Assembly: GCA_934338765.1 (NCBI GenBank)
Contig: CAKRHL010000139.1
Coordinates: 1-5,944, forward strand
Direction: 5' to 3'
From: an uncultured Lachnospiraceae bacterium
GTDB lineage: Bacteria > Bacillota > Clostridia > Lachnospirales > Lachnospiraceae
Length of the DNA stretch: 5,944 bases
This document shows, in pieces, positions 1 through 5,944 of this stretch. The translations under genes and the position numbers were made by a program. The notes under the pieces are model-generated. The model worked only from the letters and a program-made list of their open reading frames with translations, had not been told where the DNA came from and did not search any database. Position 1 is the stretch's first letter; each line of letters opens with the position of its first letter.

Positions 1-108
1 GACTACAAACCCCTCTGGTATTTCCAGTTGTTTGATATAGATCTCACATTCATGAAATGCAGATTCGCTGTCCGTGCATATAATAAAGCTGACCTTTTGT
101 GCATTCAT
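1..108 (-). CDS. Probable glycosyltransferase, N-terminal fragment (cut by window edge)
   Basis: An open frame of 36 codons runs from an ATG at 108 to the window edge without a stop. It begins MNAQKVSFIICTDSE and continues with a CEIYIKQLEIPEGF segment. The KVSFIIC strand followed by a short polar stretch and an 'xYIxxLxIPEGF' segment resembles the start of the Glyco_tranf_2_5-type GT-A glycosyltransferases (PF13712) found in Firmicutes polysaccharide loci; this is recognition from memory, not a search. A Shine-Dalgarno AAAGGAAG at 124-117 sits 8 bases before the ATG. The nearby ATG at 118-116 meets TGA after two codons, which supports 108 as the start. The gene begins 21 bases after the stop of the ligase/polymerase-like gene with no terminator between, so it is probably cotranscribed. 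It would be cytoplasmic and transfer a sugar to the lipid-linked repeat. The catalytic part lies outside the window, so substrate and completeness are unknown. Confidence 0.7.
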   Translation of the reverse strand, partial: MNAQKVSFIICTDSESAFHECEIYIKQLEIPEGFVV

Positions 109-129
109 ATAGGCATCTTCCTTTCTATG

Positions 130-2025
130 TTATATTATTTCCTGCTTTTTTTGTTTTTGCTTTTCAAAAACAAATGCCATGTCTTTTCGGATCTTGTGAT
201 TAACACCAAGACCGATACCGATCAGCGTATAGAAGATCGGTGATAATGCGACACAGGAGTCGTTCGTCAGAGAGAGGATCAGATAACCGATCACAGCACC
301 CAAAATACCGACTCCGATAAATGTCATATATTCGGAGTAATGACATCTCCAGTAGATCAACAGAGAATCGATCAGGTACCATCCAAAGAAGATCAGCAGA
401 GCGATCAGGGAAAGAACTCCTGTCTGAACACCTACCTGCAGATACATACAGTGAGGCTTTGTGATCAGCTCATTGATATGACCGGAGTTGTACATGCCCA
501 CCAGATCGTTGTTTGGAAAAGCGATGATAAATGTATCGGGACCACTTCCGAGGAAGAAATATTTCTTCAGAAGAGGAATTGTTCTGTCCCAGATATAACC
601 ACGCATATTTGCAAGCTTATAGTGCTTATCAAGATACGGAACACTGTCCGTGATACGGGCAAGCTTCATCATGGCGTTGTTGCCGCCACGGCAGTAGTAA
701 CCTTTCTGTCCCTCCGTGTTCATCAGATTGGATAAATACCACTGATATCCATCGATCGTCAGGATAAATCCCTGGAAGGTGTCATCGCGGGATACACAGA
801 AGGTAAACGGAAAACGGGGATCAGAGATGGTATAATTGACACCATCCTCGGAAAGTGCAAAAGGGACATCCTTTTTGTTCCCGTCCTTAAGCTCGAAATA
901 GTCGGCTCCTTTGGAGTCCTGGAGCATTTTGATCACCAGTTTATCATTCTTGGTGATCTTGCCGTTTTCAGCAGCATTTCGATCAGCTGACTGATATACA
1001 ACGGTGACATCGTTATCATTTGTCTGGATGTCCTTCAAAGCATAATATTCCGACTCGGATGTAAACATACCCTGCAGACGGCTGATCAGGACATTGTTAT
1101 TCATATTATTGACTAAGAAGAATGCTGCGACCACCAGAACAATACCGGCAGCACCAATCTTCCAGTTTTTGATAAATACCTTTCGCATACATAACAGCAT
1201 GACGAAGAGGGAGAAGATAAGAGCAACGATACCGGCACGGGACTGTGATCCAAACAGGATCAGCAGCATCGCAACGATAAGCAAAGCACTTGCAATGCGC
1301 TGCCAGAGTTTCTTGACAGCGAATAAAAGTGTCAGTAATACCGGCACGGTCAATGCCACATAAAATCCAACATAGTTTGGATTATAAAGGGTCATATAAG
1401 GACGGCCGGGTTCAAAGTTAAAGACCAGAGGATCGGTATAAGTAGATGGCTTGATCAGGCTCTGACCGAAGCTTGTCTGGAAAAAGTCATGGCGGAAGAC
1501 CTGGGAGAGACCTAAAAATGCCATGACGGCAATACCGATCATAAACCAGTTCATGGTACGCCTGAGAGCAGATTCATTCTGCATGATATAAAAGCTGTAG
1601 TAAACCATAAGGCCGTATCCCACAAGAACCCACACGGACTCGAACTGCTCAAAGATACCGGAAAAAGAAAAGCTGGAATACTTTGAGGCGATCGCTGATA
1701 ATAAAGCCAGGGCACAGTATACAGCCATCGGGATCAGCTGCCTGATCCACAGAGGATCCTTTTCCGCAGAAAAAAACAGATACAGCATGCAGAAGATCAC
1801 GTATACGCAGGCGATGATGATCCAGACCATTTTGAAATATAAGAAAAAGTCTGTGGTGTCAGCGTATGTGGTGTACCATTCAAACTGATCCAGATTTGTA
1901 TGATAGTTATGCATCATCGTGATCAAAGGAATGATCGCGAGAAAGGCAATGATTGGAAGCAGCAGCCCAAGAGGATATTTTTGCTCTTGCTGTGGCTGTT
2001 TTCGTTTGTTTTTGTTGTAAGACAT
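130..2025 (-). CDS. O-antigen ligase/polymerase-like (Wzy/WaaL superfamily) membrane protein with a large extracytoplasmic insertion
   Basis: A protein of 631 residues with about 12 predicted membrane helices (roughly 18-38, 62-86, 94-114, 129-148, 156-176, 215-237, 242-259, 263-279, 288-305, 530-557, 566-586, 592-609). Family-like signatures are NPNYVG at 215-220, SQSRAG at 260-265, RGYIWDR at 475-481, LGSGPDTF at 492-499 and KPHCMYLQ at 523-530. The conserved Arg and His of the big outer loop are the residues the Wzy_C/WaaL family uses to join lipid-linked sugars. The likely role is polymerising or ligating exported repeat units on the outer membrane face. The loop between helices 9 and 10 (about 306-529) is much longer than usual and holds a polar, probably beta-rich insertion at about 320-455. 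The start at 2025 is chosen because GGAGG lies 5 bases upstream and the promoter's start site (about 2065) excludes the longer frame opening at 2100. It heads the minus-strand operon. Polymerase versus ligase cannot be decided from sequence, so no symbol is given. Confidence 0.87.
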   Translation of the reverse strand: MSYNKNKRKQPQQEQKYPLGLLLPIIAFLAIIPLITMMHNYHTNLDQFEWYTTYADTTDFFLYFKMVWIIIACVYVIFCMLYLFFSAEKDPLWIRQLIPMAVYCALALLSAIASKYSSFSFSGIFEQFESVWVLVGYGLMVYYSFYIMQNESALRRTMNWFMIGIAVMAFLGLSQVFRHDFFQTSFGQSLIKPSTYTDPLVFNFEPGRPYMTLYNPNYVGFYVALTVPVLLTLLFAVKKLWQRIASALLIVAMLLILFGSQSRAGIVALIFSLFVMLLCMRKVFIKNWKIGAAGIVLVVAAFFLVNNMNNNVLISRLQGMFTSESEYYALKDIQTNDNDVTVVYQSADRNAAENGKITKNDKLVIKMLQDSKGADYFELKDGNKKDVPFALSEDGVNYTISDPRFPFTFCVSRDDTFQGFILTIDGYQWYLSNLMNTEGQKGYYCRGGNNAMMKLARITDSVPYLDKHYKLANMRGYIWDRTIPLLKKYFFLGSGPDTFIIAFPNNDLVGMYNSGHINELITKPHCMYLQVGVQTGVLSLIALLIFFGWYLIDSLLIYWRCHYSEYMTFIGVGILGAVIGYLILSLTNDSCVALSPIFYTLIGIGLGVNHKIRKDMAFVFEKQKQKKQEII

Positions 2026-2030
2026 AATTT

Positions 2031-2035
2031 CCTCC
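2031..2035 (-). promoter_or_regulatory. Ribosome binding site that fixes the start of the ligase/polymerase-like gene
   Basis: On the minus strand the sequence reads CTGGAGGAAATTATG. The GGAGG core is 5 bases from the ATG at 2025. This is a near-ideal Shine-Dalgarno site and selects this ATG over the frame's in-phase extension of 25 codons. Confidence 0.85.
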
Positions 2036-2049
2036 AGATAAATCTTTTT

Positions 2050-2066
2050 TATGGGAAAAACCCACA
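2050..2066 (-). other. Small hairpin at the 5' end of the minus-strand mRNA
   Basis: Minus-strand TGTGGG, a loop of five T, then CCCATA form a 6-bp stem that includes one G-U pair. It begins almost exactly at the predicted transcription start (about 2065-2067). A 5'-terminal stem-loop can protect an mRNA from decay; that role is inference. It is too weak to be a terminator, is followed by A residues rather than T residues, and has no riboswitch-like conserved core. Confidence 0.35.
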
Positions 2067-2071
2067 TAATA

Positions 2072-2100
2072 ATTATATACGTTTTTTTAGGATTTCTCAA
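2072..2100 (-). promoter_or_regulatory. Sigma-A promoter of the minus-strand operon
   Basis: A -35 box TTGAGA (2100-2095) and a perfect -10 box TATAAT (2077-2072) are separated by exactly 17 bases. The spacer contains a run of seven A. Predicted transcription starts about 2065, giving a leader of about 40 bases before the ATG at 2025. This is a 5/6 plus 6/6 match at optimal spacing, so constitutive or strong basal expression is likely. No obvious operator overlaps it. Confidence 0.85.
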
Positions 2101-2152
2101 CTGGAAAACAAAAAAGGTTTCCTGTTACTTCCTATGCTAATGTGATTTGCTC

Positions 2153-2181
2153 TTTCAAATTATTGTAATATATGTTATGAT
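2153..2181 (+). promoter_or_regulatory. Probable extended -10 promoter of the gntR-polysaccharide operon
   Basis: The -10 box TATGAT (2176-2181, 5/6 match) is preceded by TG at 2173-2174, giving an extended -10 element (TGTTATGAT). The -35 candidate TTTCAA (2153-2158) is poor but 17 bases away, as expected for an extended -10 promoter. The predicted start is about 2188, leaving a leader of about 40 bases before the regulator gene. Its weaker match than the divergent minus-strand promoter fits a regulated promoter. Confidence 0.55.
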
Positions 2182-2184
2182 AAC
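2174..2184 (+). promoter_or_regulatory. Candidate operator: perfect 11-base palindrome GTTATGATAAC over the -10 box
   Basis: GTTAT-G-ATAAC is a perfect inverted repeat with a one-base centre. It covers the whole -10 hexamer of the promoter preceding the GntR-type regulator. FadR-subfamily GntR dimers commonly bind short palindromes of this kind in their own promoters. Position and symmetry therefore suggest autorepression by blocking RNA polymerase. I saw no second copy in the window, which weakens the claim. AT-rich DNA also makes short palindromes by chance. Confidence 0.45.
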
Positions 2185-2227
2185 GGCAATGGTTTAGAAA
2201 AAGGAGCTCGAATAAGGGAGTTTCGAA

Positions 2228-2923
2228 GTGAGGATGGTTATGGATAATTATAATGGAGAAAAAGAAATGCCGGATCGGTATTCACTGCGGGGAAAGGTGT
2301 TCCACCGTCTGCGTGAAGATATTCTGTCCGGAAAGTATGCACAAAATGAGGAGCTTCGTGAGGCTGCGATCAGTAAAGCGATGGGCGTTTCCAGAACGCC
2401 GGTGAGGGAGGCCTTAAGACAGCTGGAGCTGGAGGGGCTTGTATCCATCATTCCCAATAAAGGGGCTTATGTGAACGGGATCACGGCAAAGGATATTTTT
2501 GATATATATGAGATACGGTCTTATCTGGAGGGGCTTTGTGCCAAATGGGCATGCCGCAATATCACAGAGGAACAGCTGGATGATCTGGATGAGATCACAT
2601 ATCTCAGTGATTTTCATATACAGAGAGAGCACTGGGAGCAGATATTTGAGCTGGATAACCGATTCCACCTGCTGCTGTATAAGGCGTGTGGAAGTACGGT
2701 TCTTGAGCATATTTTGTCAGATTATCATCATTATGTGGAACGGGTACGCAAGAATACCTTGTCTGCCCAGGGACGTGCAGGCAAGGCAGCGCAGGAGCAT
2801 AAGGCGATACTGAATGCAGTGAGGGAAAAGAATGAGGAGCTGGCAGAAAAGCTTGCCAATGAGCATATTTATAAATCTCTTGAAAATATCAAAAAGCAGG
2901 GGATGGAGAATTTAATGAAATAA
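2228..2923 (+). CDS. GntR-family transcriptional regulator, FadR subfamily (FCD domain)
   Basis: A protein of 231 residues, normal length for the FadR/FCD group. Residues about 18-84 are the winged helix-turn-helix; the recognition region is AMGVSRTPVREALRQLELEG, followed by the wing segment PNKGAYV. Residues about 88-216 form the all-helical FCD effector domain. The four metal ligands typical of metal-binding FCD proteins are present as D143 and H147 (in LDNRFH), H191 (QEHKAI) and H213 (ANEHI). Family members bind carboxylates or sugar acids there and release DNA on binding. The GTG start at 2228 has AAGGGAG 7 bases upstream; ATG codons at 2234 and 2240 are alternatives that remove only 2 or 4 residues. 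It is the first gene of the plus-strand operon, 64 bases ahead of the sugar phosphotransferase, so it probably controls this locus and itself. Ligand and target sites are unknown. Confidence 0.93.
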   Translation: MRMVMDNYNGEKEMPDRYSLRGKVFHRLREDILSGKYAQNEELREAAISKAMGVSRTPVREALRQLELEGLVSIIPNKGAYVNGITAKDIFDIYEIRSYLEGLCAKWACRNITEEQLDDLDEITYLSDFHIQREHWEQIFELDNRFHLLLYKACGSTVLEHILSDYHHYVERVRKNTLSAQGRAGKAAQEHKAILNAVREKNEELAEKLANEHIYKSLENIKKQGMENLMK

Positions 2924-2987
2924 AAGGCGGGCACAGATGGTGCAGGAGCCTTGCAATCACAGGGGATAAACAGGGGAAAGAGTAAAC
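2924..2987 (+). other. Short intergenic spacer with a duplicated CAGGGGA element and the RBS for the next gene
   Basis: This 64-base spacer has no T-run terminator and no convincing promoter, so readthrough from the regulator is expected. Two adjacent 11-base units, CAGGGGATAAA (2960-2970) and CAGGGGAAAGA (2971-2981), share CAGGGGA. The second supplies the Shine-Dalgarno AGGGGA, 10 bases before the ATG at 2988. A 6-bp stem-loop at 2941-2955 (TGCAGG / CCTTGCA arms) is weak and of no clear function. Confidence 0.4.
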
Positions 2988-4418
2988 ATGGAAAGAGAAA
3001 CAAAAAACTACGATCCATATAAAAGAACAATACTATTTTTTGCATCGCTCGTTAATATTATGCTGATGACGGTGATCTTTGCATATGCCTGGTATGGCTA
3101 CTACGCATCGACTATGTATCAGCTTACGTTCTATCGGAAAGGACATTATGCCCTGCTTGCATTATATGCATTGCTGATGTTTTTCTTTTCGACAATGTAC
3201 GGGGGCTTAAAGATCGGACAGCTTCGCCGGATCGAGGTAATGCTGTCGCAGTATCTCAGTCTGATATTTACAAATGTTGTGGCTTATTTTATCATTTGTC
3301 TTTTGGCATTCGGGCTGGTCAGACCGGGCTATCTGCTGCTGGTGCTTCTGGCAGAGATGGTTGTTTCTACAGTCTGGAATGTGATCATAATACATTTTTA
3401 TAATAGGATCTTTCAGCCGTGGAAGATCCTGCTGATCTATGGTGAGCGTCCGGCAGCAGATCTGGTATATAAGGTCGAGGCTCGGAGAGACAAGTATGCG
3501 ATTTACGATGCCATCAATATTGATGAGGGCATTGATGCCATCGCAGAGAAAATGAAATCATTTCAGGCGGTGATCATAGGGGATATTTCCGCTGTTAAGA
3601 GAAACGATATACTGAAATACTGTTATGCTCATAAGATACGTGCTTATGTGATCCCGAAGGTATCGGATATTATATTGATGGGAGCGGACCGGATCCATGT
3701 TTTTGATACACCGTTTCTTTTATCCAAGGGATATACCTTAAGCTTTGACCAGAGACTGGCCAAGAGAGCTTTAGACCTGGTGATCGCGATCCCGCTGACG
3801 GTCATCCTGTCACCGGTGATGCTTCTGACGGCATTGGCGATCAGGTTCTATGACGGTGGTCCGGTATTTTACAAACAGGTACGCTGTACAAAATATAACA
3901 GAGAGTTTGAGATCATTAAATTTCGCAGTATGATCGTCAATGCGGAGAGTGATGGTGTGGCAAAGTTGGCATCGGAAAACGACAGCCGGATCACACCGGT
4001 GGGGCGTTTTATCAGGGCTACCCGGATCGATGAGCTGCCACAACTGCTCAATATTATCAAAGGCGACATGTCATTTGTGGGACCGCGTCCGGAAAGACCC
4101 CAGATCATTAAGGAATATTGTGAGGATATGCCGGAGTTTAATTTCCGTACGAGAGTCAAGGCAGGTCTGACCGGATTTGCACAGGTATACGGAAAGTACA
4201 ATACCACACCGTATGATAAGTTAAAGCTGGATCTGTTTTATATAGAAAATTATTCCTTCTGGATGGATCTGAAGCTGATCCTTATGACGGTCAAAACTGT
4301 TTTGAAAAAGGATGCCACAGAGGGCGTGTCCCAGGGGCAGATCACGGCGCAGAAAGAGGAAACGGCTCAGGAGCAGGAGTCGGTAGAAGAGCTTGTAAAG
4401 GAAATCGTCAAAAAATAG
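2988..4418 (+). CDS. Polyprenyl-phosphate sugar-1-phosphate transferase (bacterial sugar transferase, polyPNPT/WbaP type)
   Basis: A membrane enzyme of 476 residues that starts the lipid-linked repeat by moving a sugar-1-phosphate from a nucleotide sugar to undecaprenyl phosphate. Four N-terminal membrane helices (about 12-35, 52-70, 90-110, 113-135) precede a Rossmann-like CoA_binding_3-type domain (about 145-245) and the catalytic domain (about 256-442). The catalytic part opens with the membrane-embedded helix KRALDLVIAIPLTVILSP. It contains PVFYKQVR (292-299), KFRSM (311-315), the catalytic acidic pair D348-E349 in RIDELPQLLNI, FVGPRPERP (363-371) and KAGLTGFAQVYG (391-402). The Rossmann strand reads LLIYGERPAA, lacking the glycine-rich dinucleotide loop, so that domain is probably not a dehydrogenase. 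Residues 443-476 form an unusual Gln/Glu/Lys-rich tail. Length and order are normal for the family. The donor sugar (galactose, glucose or an amino sugar) cannot be read from sequence. The next gene starts 20 bases downstream. Confidence 0.93.
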   Translation: MERETKNYDPYKRTILFFASLVNIMLMTVIFAYAWYGYYASTMYQLTFYRKGHYALLALYALLMFFFSTMYGGLKIGQLRRIEVMLSQYLSLIFTNVVAYFIICLLAFGLVRPGYLLLVLLAEMVVSTVWNVIIIHFYNRIFQPWKILLIYGERPAADLVYKVEARRDKYAIYDAINIDEGIDAIAEKMKSFQAVIIGDISAVKRNDILKYCYAHKIRAYVIPKVSDIILMGADRIHVFDTPFLLSKGYTLSFDQRLAKRALDLVIAIPLTVILSPVMLLTALAIRFYDGGPVFYKQVRCTKYNREFEIIKFRSMIVNAESDGVAKLASENDSRITPVGRFIRATRIDELPQLLNIIKGDMSFVGPRPERPQIIKEYCEDMPEFNFRTRVKAGLTGFAQVYGKYNTTPYDKLKLDLFYIENYSFWMDLKLILMTVKTVLKKDATEGVSQGQITAQKEETAQEQESVEELVKEIVKK

Positions 4419-4438
4419 CGAGGGGCATGGTTACTATC

Positions 4439-5668
4439 ATGAAAGCATTAATTGTTACAAGAGTCAGCGGGTTTCTTCCGCAGTTTGAAGCAAACAATGT
4501 GAAAATACTGCAGGAAATGGGTTTTGAGGTTCATTATGCGTCCAATTTCAATACAGTAGTATACGGAAAAGATAATCATCGCCTGGAGGGAATGGGTCTT
4601 GTCTGTCATCAGATTGATTTCGAGAGATCTCCTTTTTCTCCGGGCGTCAGAAACGCATACGGACAAATAAAAGAGTTGTTGAAGAAGGAAAGCTTTGACC
4701 TGATCCATTGCCATATGCCTATGAGCGGAGTGGTTGCCCGGGTGGCAGCACAGGCGGTGAGAAGAAAAACAGGACGTAAGGTGCCGGTACTTTATACGGC
4801 CCATGGTCTTCATTTTTATGAGGGAGCTCCGTTAAAAAACTGGATATATTATCCTGTAGAACGTTATCTGTCCCGATATACGGACAGATTGATCCTGATC
4901 AATGAAGAAGATTATAAAAGAGCACAGAATTTTCCGGTGAGAGGATCGGTGGAACGGATCATGGGTGTTGGAATGCAGCTTGATCGTTTCCGGGAGTGGG
5001 AAAAGAAGGATTATACCATAGGGAAGTCGGATACAAAGAAGGATATCTATGAGCGTTATGGTATTCCGGACAATTACGGTATATTGATCAGTGTTGGGGA
5101 GATCACTCAGCGCAAAAATCATATTGTAATGATCGATGCGATGAAAGAGCTGATGGATCTGCCTCTTGTCTATGTGATCTGTGGTTCCGGCCCGTGGGAA
5201 AATAAGCTGAAACAACATGTACGTGATATGGGACTGGAGAACCGGGTGAAATTTGCGGGATATGTGGAGCAGGTTCCGGCAATACTCCGTCAGGCAGACT
5301 GCTTTGTTTTTCCTTCCTTTCAGGAGGGGCTTCCCGTGGCCGTGATGGAGGCAATGGCTGTGGGGCTGCCGGTGATCGCCACAAGGATACGTGGTATTAC
5401 CGACCTTTTGGAGCATGTAAAGGGCGGTTATCTGGCCGATGACTGGGAACCGGAAAATTATGCAGTAAAGGTGCGCCGGATGTTTTCGGAACGGGGAGGA
5501 AGAAGTGATGTTTCAAGAGAACACAGACGGCAGGAAATGGGACAGTGGAACCGCAAAAAAGTTCAGGAATTTGCGTTACCGGTAGTCGAGGAGAAGATGA
5601 GGACAATATATCAATCTGTGATGGAGGAGATCAATGAAAACGCTACAGATACTCATGTCAACTTATAA
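4439..5668 (+). CDS. Glycosyltransferase family 4 (GT-B fold)
   Basis: A cytoplasmic protein of 409 residues that probably adds a sugar from a nucleotide donor to the growing lipid-linked repeat with retention of configuration. The N-terminal acceptor half begins MKALIVTRVSGFLPQFEANN and includes IHCHMPMSG (about 89-97) and YTAHGLHFYEG (119-129). The C-terminal donor half includes SVGEITQRKNH (218-228), ICGSGPWENKL (247-257) and the GT4 EX7E motif with E296 and E304 in EGLPVAVMEAM, followed by GLPVIATRIRG. The ATG at 4439 is chosen because related proteins start at this MKAL-type segment and because GAGGGG (4420-4425) lies only one base from the alternative ATG at 4427. At 13 bases from 4439 the spacing is still longer than ideal, so the start is not fully settled. 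The gene's last 35 bases overlap the next glycosyltransferase, indicating translational coupling. Substrate and linkage are unknown. Confidence 0.91.
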   Translation: MKALIVTRVSGFLPQFEANNVKILQEMGFEVHYASNFNTVVYGKDNHRLEGMGLVCHQIDFERSPFSPGVRNAYGQIKELLKKESFDLIHCHMPMSGVVARVAAQAVRRKTGRKVPVLYTAHGLHFYEGAPLKNWIYYPVERYLSRYTDRLILINEEDYKRAQNFPVRGSVERIMGVGMQLDRFREWEKKDYTIGKSDTKKDIYERYGIPDNYGILISVGEITQRKNHIVMIDAMKELMDLPLVYVICGSGPWENKLKQHVRDMGLENRVKFAGYVEQVPAILRQADCFVFPSFQEGLPVAVMEAMAVGLPVIATRIRGITDLLEHVKGGYLADDWEPENYAVKVRRMFSERGGRSDVSREHRRQEMGQWNRKKVQEFALPVVEEKMRTIYQSVMEEINENATDTHVNL

Positions 5669-5944
5669 TGGAGCAAAATATATCAGAGAACAGATGGATT
5701 CCCTGCTGGAGCAGGATTGCGAAGCAAAGGGAACAGCCTCCTTTTGCATTATTGTACGTGATGACGGATCATCCGATGGTACACAGGATATCCTGGAGGA
5801 GTATGCCGGAAGGTATCCGGAAAAGATATCCTGGTATCAGGGAGAAAATCACGGAGTGATCCGCAGTTTTTTTGAACTTCTTCAAAAAGCCGGAGCATCC
5901 GATTATTATGCCTTTTGCGATCAGGATGATTACTGGCTGCCGGA
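5634..5944 (+). CDS. Glycosyltransferase family 2, N-terminal fragment (rhamnosyltransferase-like; cut by window edge)
   Basis: An open frame of 103 complete codons from ATG 5634 reaches the right edge without a stop. It begins MKTLQILMSTYNGAKYIREQ. GT-A/GT2 hallmarks follow: the nucleotide-binding strand LMSTYNGAKYI (7-17), VRDDGSSDGT (41-50) with the DDGS motif, NHGVIRSFFELL (72-83) and the metal-binding FCDQDDYWLP (94-103), where DQDD stands in for the DxD motif. This combination is characteristic of the RfbF/RgpB-like branch that often transfers rhamnose; the sugar itself is inference. GGAGG at 5623-5627 is 6 bases before the ATG, and the start lies 35 bases inside the preceding GT4 gene in another frame. 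The product is a cytoplasmic, inverting transferase that extends the repeat unit. About two thirds of a usual family member lies beyond the window. Confidence 0.9.
   Translation, partial: MKTLQILMSTYNGAKYIREQMDSLLEQDCEAKGTASFCIIVRDDGSSDGTQDILEEYAGRYPEKISWYQGENHGVIRSFFELLQKAGASDYYAFCDQDDYWLP

Noticed and set aside
340..735. 131-codon plus-strand open frame
   Set aside because: It lies wholly opposite the well-supported membrane protein gene, has no recognisable domain and no good ribosome binding site. The same applies to the plus-strand frames at 28-243 and 1094-1363.
2026..2100. N-terminal extension of the ligase/polymerase-like protein back to the TTG at 2100
   Set aside because: It overlaps the TTGAGA-17-TATAAT promoter and would begin upstream of the transcription start; the ATG at 2025 has an ideal ribosome binding site.
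2201..2206. AAGGAG as a ribosome binding site for a leader peptide
   Set aside because: No ATG, GTG or TTG occurs within usable distance; the next start codon is the GTG at 2228, which has its own AAGGGAG.
2941..2955. Possible terminator stem-loop between the regulator and the sugar phosphotransferase
   Set aside because: The stem is only 6 bp with a G-U pair and a 3-base loop, and no T-run follows.
4427..4438. Earlier ATG at 4427 as the GT4 start
   Set aside because: The only Shine-Dalgarno-like sequence ends one base before it, too close to function, and the MVTI extension is not typical of related proteins. It changes only four residues.
4832..5416. 194-codon minus-strand open frame
   Set aside because: It is antisense to the GT4 gene, whose motifs are intact throughout. 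The translation is His/Cys/Arg-rich and low in family resemblance, typical of a shadow frame.
5668..5859. 63-codon plus-strand open frame after the GT4 gene
   Set aside because: The frame starting at 5634 in the same region encodes clear GT2 motifs (DDGS, DQDD) with a strong ribosome binding site, so this one is a shadow.

Overview
The window is part of a surface polysaccharide (exopolysaccharide or capsule) biosynthesis locus from a low-to-mid GC Gram-positive bacterium. Strong purine-rich Shine-Dalgarno sequences, a near-consensus sigma-A promoter, codon use and the protein types point to Clostridia, probably Lachnospiraceae. That placement is inference from general character, not from a marker gene.

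Two divergent transcription units leave a roughly 200-base AT-rich control region at 2026-2227. On the minus strand, a TTGAGA-17-TATAAT promoter drives a multi-pass O-antigen ligase/polymerase-like protein (130-2025). It is followed 21 bases later by the first 36 codons of a probable glycosyltransferase, which runs off the left edge (1-108). On the plus strand, an extended -10 promoter overlapped by a perfect 11-base palindrome precedes a GntR/FCD regulator (2228-2923). After it come a polyprenyl-phosphate sugar-1-phosphate transferase (2988-4418), a GT-B family 4 glycosyltransferase (4439-5668) and the start of a GT-A family 2 glycosyltransferase (5634-5944, cut by the right edge). No terminator is visible between the plus-strand genes and spacing is short, so they look like one operon.

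Inferred pathway: the sugar phosphotransferase loads the first sugar onto undecaprenyl phosphate on the inner membrane face. The GT4, the GT2 and the minus-strand glycosyltransferase extend the lipid-linked repeat. The Wzy/WaaL-like protein joins the exported units outside the membrane. The GntR/FCD protein, which keeps all four expected metal ligands, probably represses its own operon in response to a small carboxylate or sugar acid.

I see no mobile element, CRISPR array, tRNA, rRNA or clear riboswitch. The general biology is a known type. The points most worth a second look are the metabolite-type regulator at the head of a polysaccharide operon with its candidate operator, and a large extracytoplasmic insertion in the ligase/polymerase-like protein.
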